From CAZWKQ01 sp964634005 (lineage in GTDB: Bacteria; Bacteroidota; Bacteroidia; Bacteroidales; JACABE01): a stretch of 12,691 bases of DNA. The translations under genes and the position numbers were made by a program. Position 1 is the stretch's first letter. Every line of letters begins with the position of its first letter. The notes below the pieces were generated by a model. That model had not been told where the DNA came from and did not search any database. It saw only the letters and a program-made list of their open reading frames with translations. Below, one piece after another: positions 11,101 to 12,691 of the stretch. The stretch covers positions 1-12,691 of the forward strand of contig CAZWKQ010000033.1 of the NCBI GenBank assembly GCA_964634005.1, in the 5' to 3' direction.

Positions 11101-11723
11101 CCATCAATGTAATTGACCCCGATGGCAGAGATGAATGGGAAATAAATGAACAAGGCAAAATTACAAAACATATAAAAACAGATAAACACGATGGGTTTTA
11201 CATTGTTGACAAAGATGGAAATAGAATTAAAGGAAAGTATGTAGAATTTTCTTACGGTACCGTCAAATCCCATAACAAACCAACTGTCTCTGTTAAAAAT
11301 AAACAAATTAAACTTGATATATTTTATATTAAAGGTGATAAAAATGCCAAAACAGTTTTTGAGTTATTTTCAAATAATACAAACAAAGAATGGACGCATG
11401 CGAAAACTGGAAAAATAGAAGGGGAGAATGGTAGTAATATGGTAGGAACTTCTCATGATAATTCTTCTACTGCTGTTGGTCATTATTTAAGACTAACTGG
11501 TTATTATCTAAGAGAAGTTAATCATAATCACCCATCAGGAAACCCTAGCCCTTCATGGGACCTTGATAAAAAAATCGGTGATGTTATCAACGCTAAATTA
11601 TATGAAAAATCTAATTCAGAAATTAAATTAAATATATATACTAAACCTTATGGTTACAGTCCATATGATTCACATGGCACACTAGATGAACGCATACTTA
11701 CTGGGAAGATACTTCTACATTAA
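2103..11723 (+). CDS. Giant SpvB/TcB-RHS polymorphic toxin with JAB-like C-terminal toxin
   Basis: About 3206 residues. I start at the ATG at 2103, directly before the hydrophobic signal segment (ILYFLTFLLSISIIAF); an in-frame TTG at 2079 is less likely. Residues about 75-195 and 217-285 look like beta-sandwich modules, and 350-433 a ZU5-like module preceding SpvB. SpvB begins near 466 (SPPTANNMG, then GNGWLGMGWNLP at 504). Six Asp-rich loops (DxDGDxxPD type) start at 866, 951, 1554, 1648, 1723 and 1817. Residues 1024-1120 (VRMWVAPYDG to WDPEIYYT) and the RGWGQF motif near 1395 lie in a long insert. A TcdB middle-like region follows at about 1846-1960. RHS/YD repeats run from 2107 (YDNYGN) to about 2800 (WDEENRL at 2750). 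The core end spans 2905-3009 (YHSDHLGS, FGARYY, LWLSVDPLADKYP, IDPDGR), and the toxin follows. Family knowledge: TcB and TcC together build a hollow cocoon around the toxin. Here both parts are in one chain. No PAAR, VgrG or type IX tail is seen. Confidence 0.88.
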   Translation: MKPKTKILYFLTFLLSISIIAFVSWGEQGAKKGLIKEKSRNYIYKQSIEQTTKEKIGTLCENKFFEKYPKKIIYKSNNTSEGIIGVFEKNKIDNPFDNIFHILIDTIIGTNYNAYLEYELFGLEDFTSVCKSVNNQTSTGGFLIKKSEKWSLQREEINIKHLKIGDNIVRFTVPDGSNYGYKIRNVRIVFKSLLQHKGERYLVINQPNTFTFYKRYGYIQGFINGKGCENAIIKVNNKILSNNEGSFEGIVERNEIDTGRWKAMVTAEFKDGYRLQTEVFYQKYEDFDYTFNLENNIRKSFFIAHPNEVIDFYHDGVKLNGETSSIESETELSATSLRSVDMPPMGAGMVNVTGINSGYRLLPHGTEFQKEIKISLKYDTLLLPKGYKATDIYTFYFDEKQNNWIKLQRDTVDLANNFIISKTNHFSDYINAIIKSPEMPETQAFTPTSLKDIQAANPLAGLNLISPPTANNMGTANISFPIEIPQGRQGMQPSLVLQYNSSSGNGWLGMGWNLPIPAITVETQWGVPLYSNVYETESYLISGEQIAPSNPDGTQKPLVNKAKFELRDTNYYRNFAYVIEGAFNKIIRHGTNPKNYWWTVTDKNGTKYYYGKYPFASNISPKAVLADDNGNIAYWALTTIQDVYGNSVNYEYDTVQHTGLINGTIKGRQIYIKKIQYTNYQNTINGLYSVEFERKNNNGNLRDDVQINGRYGFKEVTNDLLHSITIKYQSDTIRRYIFGYRDGLFNKTILCSVFELTGDYDNINEDDNSICELVRTPKETSKGEKIHKFDYYINEPQSFFSSQELKINSLNYQEESSLLGYTSNVNFNPGGGLGVGIGPKNDKTFSFGGNYNYSYSFSNGKVILIDIDGDNLPDKVYKDNDVIKYRKLVKLNNGYKFSDTPLSIFNGDFLFEETKSDTWGGEGHVGISEASANIGGEQSNSGSYTTHYLADVNGDGLVDIINNGIVYFNKLNQYGKPNFIKYLTDTVYIGENSCDYIIHSGEINDTLLLDDDKVHVKKTYHESVRMWVAPYDGIVTINAPIQLIEDTSFYRKQSKYVDGIRYLIQRSSTLLLSDTISKDNYQTKSVLLNNINVNKGDNIYFRLKSIENRNYDEIIWDPEIYYTDTNKDTSIIDADSLKIFYFKASKDFLLNSQALLTMPLKGKIKFFGNIYSQKPLSDTVWFQIYKTVGNTTNLYKEIVFPDNNVFNHLIYDSTTVDTNDVYTFFAKSKSNIDWNSLKYSLTVYYSYADSITIDTTSVFNNISFKPIVHFSMFQKVHINSKKVNLPVASGLIVPVINYNSNYIANNQKLYLTVKKNHDIITSKMLTIQNNKIQGDSTIQFSNGSSTDNYFFDFYTDSNIFASKILTIKVKFNNNEYHAGLHSKIPDTLYKFGHLYRGWGQFCYNENSNILLNENKLHLKNYSIDISSLSSSFDTNSIKNNDSLKSFFHNNNIPDPYYDVFSMMFPDMDSGVWRGYGNLTMIGRNKMNNTRKKVFLQIGEFDYPIPKINGKNAKAPFKLTNIETTSYNGSVGASIDNINGSKSTTETSMIFDFMDLNGDRYPDVVGPTQYQYTFPFGGLGNLANHAYNGNLIHKSTSEAIGTTFGTSYPVAQIIASVNPSRSKKSVISYGSINQSQSVSKDETNYTFMDINGDGLPDKVLEDKKVCMNLGYSFLSPENWEITDIRKGKSKSKGTSVGVNIAETSFSVGVNSNEASNDCEFMYLDVNGDGLEDRVFFTTNNYHRNMNVQLNKGNGYGNSEIWLTDFITPQSLTNTYLSGNLSATLVIPIQLLFIPIKLYINPKFSATKNNTEEKAKLIDINADGYVDYVLQREDNELVVRYSSLGKVNLLKKVTNSTGSSFEIDYCLSDNTQKSPQRSWVMSSLIVKSGHFGDGCDSLLTKFEYKNPTYSRADRISFGFDTVITNVINAMVTNSYTYKTIIERYHNNKFLFKGLKCYEVLLDSLKRKQIETFYTYKHKRISTGEEVPDSMLMCFGDYYPAISKEDKYFYESQPNYRVHTQKQYKHGRWGNVIQYKNLGDVAISDDDLIADIIYDSIINLHIVSLQKKVTVKNFANNVLRHREAYYNSFGKYQQIIINNGANQSIFRYGYDNYGNISSITLPENANNEQRAVYFEYLVFGFYNYQPSKIYDNIGYITQYEYDYRFGKPTKIIDITGNITEYSFDGYGRLVTVRGPYEIDNNIPYAIKFEFWDNNSRIGIIPDTLPWARTKHYDMLNKDNLITTVLLTDGLGRELQIKKKATIFNPIENQESDSLIVSGRVFFDAYGRIVKSYLPITESLSADSIFNYTTSNYPPTFTCYDVLDRATKITTPDSRTSFITYGFGNDYFGKTRFKKVLTDPLNNSIAFYTDYRDKNTTIVDAFGEATRMSYNAMGELTDSYDPEGNLTHFDYDISGKLLQRLHPDAGITRYSYDPAGNIISMKTQNLINQSSEVRYNYFYNQLTEISYPQNPENNVYYKYGSSGSGNQTGRIITQQDASGVQNFYYGKLGELIKNIHTFVMPEGKTYTFETRWNYDTWNRITDISYPDGEKIAYYYNNGGQLRSMQSDVNNYISYIGYDKYEKRLRIDYGNGTYAKYQYNQLNQQLSNLTSFNSLNEQMQNIDYQYDDVNNITSIANNAQTMSNGMGGTYYYNYFYDMNYRLINSSGSFNGSNNFELNMQYSPSGNIIQKAQYAETNINGLPFNINYNRDYSYNITQPHTIEQINNEISFKWDANGNLINYQTQGEFPFLRNHCWDEENRLMAVKDLNYLSHYIYDAGGERVWKITGEVERMQINYKDYIDYVSLNNITLYVNPYFVANDREYTKHYYIEGQRVCSKLGGGLANSLTDFNDQLQPIFKDYNEIKAVLHERISRNSECVEQKADGVSLRDQLESLERLYGVNNPEHYLYFYHSDHLGSSSFITDADGIATQHLQYLPFGEQFIEQRYDAPYFTPYKFSAKEKDEETQYSYFGARYYNSDISLWLSVDPLADKYPCQSPYSYCGWRPINVIDPDGRDEWEINEQGKITKHIKTDKHDGFYIVDKDGNRIKGKYVEFSYGTVKSHNKPTVSVKNKQIKLDIFYIKGDKNAKTVFELFSNNTNKEWTHAKTGKIEGENGSNMVGTSHDNSSTAVGHYLRLTGYYLREVNHNHPSGNPSPSWDLDKKIGDVINAKLYEKSNSEIKLNIYTKPYGYSPYDSHGTLDERILTGKILLH
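10817..11060 (+). repeat. Intact RHS core segment shared with both flanking remnants
   Basis: This part of the giant gene encodes HSDHLGSSSF through WLSVDPLADK. Its right half matches 52-152 and the whole segment matches 12344-12602. The block GCAAGGTATTA followed by the GCGATATAAGC block is nearly the same in all three copies. The 5' remnant is closer to this copy at DNA level than the 3' remnant is. Hand-counted GC over 10801-11100 is about 43%, well above the toxin tip that follows. Such conserved, GC-richer core ends are where rhs genes recombine to exchange their tips. Confidence 0.75.
11130..11720 (+). other. Variable toxin tip: JAB-like metallopeptidase domain
   Basis: About 197 residues after the IDPDGR boundary of the RHS core (residues 3010-3206 of the giant protein). 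Early DEWEINEQGKI, then FELFSNNTNKEW (Glu3096), then GTSHDNSST, then EVNHNHPSGNPSPSWD (His3141 and His3143), and a tail with NIYTKPYGYSPY. This order matches my recollection of the JAB-like toxin 1 family at the ends of Bacteroidota RHS proteins. A JAMM site binds zinc through Glu, two His and Asp. Glu3096 lies 45 residues before the HxH, a normal distance. The Asp is not at the standard S-x2-D place: Asp3153 and Asp3155 are two and four after Ser3151, with Asp3160 in GD as a third candidate. The predicted activity is peptide or isopeptide hydrolysis; the target is unknown. Confidence 0.72.
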
Positions 11724-11735
11724 TTTGTCACAAGT

Positions 11736-12230
11736 ATGAAAAGAATAAAGCTATTTTTTTTATTTTTTTTGTGTGTATTAAATTATTTATCATACACACA
11801 AAACACTTCTAAACTGAAAAGTGTTGCTGAAATACCATTTTATTTAATAAATATAAAATTGCAAGATACGTTAGTTAGTATTTTAAAGAGTAATAAGTTT
11901 GATGTTACTGATTCATGTTTTGTAATTCATATCAATACTATGGATTCGTCAGGAAAATTATTACAAATAGTATTATTACCTAAAAAAAAATGCTTCCCTG
12001 AAATTTACGACTTTTATATCGACAACACATTAGGTATTACATTTATCGATTCAATAATTATACTTATTTATGGTAGATCAAAAATTGACAAATCCTTAGC
12101 GAATCAGACAAATTCTTTGCTATTTGTTAGAATAAAAAAACTTGATATTAACACAATTGAAAATTCTGATGAATATTTTCCAAAAACATATTACATTGAT
12201 TTTAGAAATGTTGAGAATAAAAATAATTAA
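11736..12230 (+). CDS. Small exported protein, candidate immunity to the JAB-like toxin
   Basis: A 164-residue protein of no family I recognise. Residues 1-22 form a signal peptide (MKRIK, then FFLFFLCVLNYL, then SYTQ) with a likely cut after Gln22. There is no lipobox cysteine at the cut site, so a soluble periplasmic or secreted protein is expected. The mature part of about 142 residues is a mix of beta and alpha with many Ile, Leu, Lys and Asp, two Cys (in DSCFVIHI and KKKCFPEI) and no visible catalytic motif. It starts 12 bases after the toxin stop, same strand, so it is probably cotranscribed. The position directly after a polymorphic toxin tip, the small size and GC as low as the tip (about 23% by hand) are the marks of an immunity gene. 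That role is inferred from context only. An exported immunity protein would imply that the toxin is met outside the cytoplasm. Confidence 0.65.
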   Translation: MKRIKLFFLFFLCVLNYLSYTQNTSKLKSVAEIPFYLINIKLQDTLVSILKSNKFDVTDSCFVIHINTMDSSGKLLQIVLLPKKKCFPEIYDFYIDNTLGITFIDSIIILIYGRSKIDKSLANQTNSLLFVRIKKLDINTIENSDEYFPKTYYIDFRNVENKNN

Positions 12231-12343
12231 GTATTTATGTAAATCTGTTACCATTTATCTAAATAAGTGTTCATATATTTTTATAAATTAATAGATGTTT
12301 ATATTTTATTTTTGAAAAAAAATTGTTTTGCAACAAAAATGAA

Positions 12344-12602
12344 CCACCCCGACCATTTGGGCAGCAGCAGTTTTATAACCGACAATGGCGGCACCCCCAC
12401 CCAGCATCTGCAATACATGCCCCTTCGACAGGCTCAGAGCAATGCCTATGGCGAGAGCTTTATAAACCAGCGTATCACCCAATACGATGCCCGCTACACC
12501 TTCAGTGGCAAGGAAAAAGATGCGGAAACGGACTACAGTTATTTCGGTGCAAGGTATTACCACAGCGATATAAGCCTTTAGCTGAGAGTGTATCCGCTGG
12601 CA
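12344..12602 (+). pseudogene. Decayed 3'-flanking remnant of an RHS core end
   Basis: From CACCCCGACCATTTGGG onward this aligns with 10817-11060 of the intact gene. It encodes HPDHLGSSSFITD, TQHLQYMP, then an inserted piece, then GESFINQR, FSGKEKDAE and FGARYYHSDISL. The intact next codon TGG (Trp) is TAG here (12579-12581). Beyond it the frame still shows LRVYPLAK, a drifted copy of LSVDPLADK, before a TAA at 12600-12602. No toxin tip follows. The frame upstream of 12344 is open to an ATG at 12267, but that part is AT-rich and not RHS-like, so I do not count it. GC by hand is about 52%, far above the immunity gene next to it. It is best read as the core end of a displaced rhs gene. Expression as a short peptide is unlikely to matter. 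Confidence 0.82.
12420..12449 (+). repeat. CTTCGACAGGCTCAG-type short repeat inserted in the RHS remnant
   Basis: Where the intact protein has Leu-Pro-Phe-Gly-Glu, this copy reads Met-Pro, then LRQAQSNAY, then Gly-Glu. One Phe codon is replaced by nine codons, a net gain of 24 bases without loss of frame. The inserted DNA contains CTTCGACAGGCTCAG at 12423-12437. From general knowledge, sequences of the form TTCGACARGCTCAG are dispersed in many bacterial genomes and often appear as LRQAQ or LSLSKG in predicted proteins. The element here shows only a weak imperfect palindrome. It is not seen elsewhere in the window. Confidence 0.6.
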
Positions 12603-12614
12603 AAATAAAAAGAA

Positions 12615-12691
12615 ATGCCTTCCAATTTGCCAACTGTCAGCAAAATAGCGTCAGCCCGAAAAAACGGCGAGCCGGCGTTGGCTGTGAATGC
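12615..12691 (+). CDS. Possible partial open frame at the window edge
   Basis: From an ATG at 12615 the frame stays open for 25 codons to the end of the window. It starts MPSNLPTVSKIASARK and continues NGEPALAVNA. The stretch is clearly richer in G and C than the AT-rich genes before it and begins 12 bases after the RHS remnant ends. The minus strand is also open across these bases, so the coding sense is undecided. It may be the start of a short gene or part of a dispersed repeat attached to rhs core ends. No function can be assigned. Confidence 0.2.
   Translation, partial: MPSNLPTVSKIASARKNGEPALAVN

Noticed and set aside
11514..11566. RadC-type DNA repair domain, because of the HNHPSG motif
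   Set aside because: The rest of the tip does not look like RadC, it lies behind an RHS core in an exported protein, and the NNTNKEW and GTSHDNSS motifs point to the toxin branch of the JAB family.
12267..12343. N-terminal part of the open frame leading into the 3' RHS remnant
   Set aside because: It is AT-rich, shows no RHS similarity and is joined to the remnant only by chance of frame; the similarity begins at 12344.
12231..12343. Second immunity gene or small RNA between the immunity candidate and the remnant
   Set aside because: The stretch is AT-rich with no convincing frame, promoter box or stem-loop.

Overview
The window comes from an AT-rich member of the Bacteroidota. Three things point there: a type IX secretion (Por) C-terminal sorting domain on the first gene, signal peptides of Bacteroidota style ending in Ala-Gln or Thr-Gln, and starts without a Shine-Dalgarno sequence. 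A possible TAnnTTTG promoter box agrees. All genes read on the + strand.

Layout. (1) 52-152: a decayed copy of the end of an RHS core, left from an older rhs gene. (2) 273-2036: an exported 587-residue protein with a lectin-like N-terminus, a SprB-like repeat and a type IX sorting tail. (3) 2103-11723: one giant gene of about 3206 residues, a polymorphic toxin of the SpvB/TcB plus RHS/TcC type. In order it holds a signal peptide, beta-sandwich modules, an SpvB domain, six Asp-rich FG-GAP/VCBS-type calcium loops, a TcdB middle-like region, many RHS (YD) repeats, the RHS core end, and a C-terminal tip of about 197 residues that resembles JAB-like metallopeptidase toxins. (4) 11736-12230: a small exported protein of no recognised family, 12 bases after the toxin, the natural candidate for its immunity protein. 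(5) 12344-12602: a second decayed RHS core end, which carries an in-frame insertion of a CTTCGACAGGCTCAG-type repeat. (6) 12615-12691: a GC-richer open frame that runs off the window.

How it works together (inference). The giant protein should form an RHS/Tc-like shell that encloses its own C-terminal toxin. Export would begin through Sec. There is no PAAR or VgrG module pointing to type VI delivery and no type IX sorting tail on the toxin. The small downstream protein would protect the producer outside the cytoplasm. The core remnants on both sides, and the fall in GC from core (about 43%) to tip (about 30%) to immunity gene (about 23%, all hand counts), are what is expected at a locus that swaps toxin tips by recombination in the core.

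I see no tRNA, rRNA, CRISPR array, transposase or convincing terminator. The stretches 153-272, 2037-2102 and 12231-12343 hold no gene that I can support.
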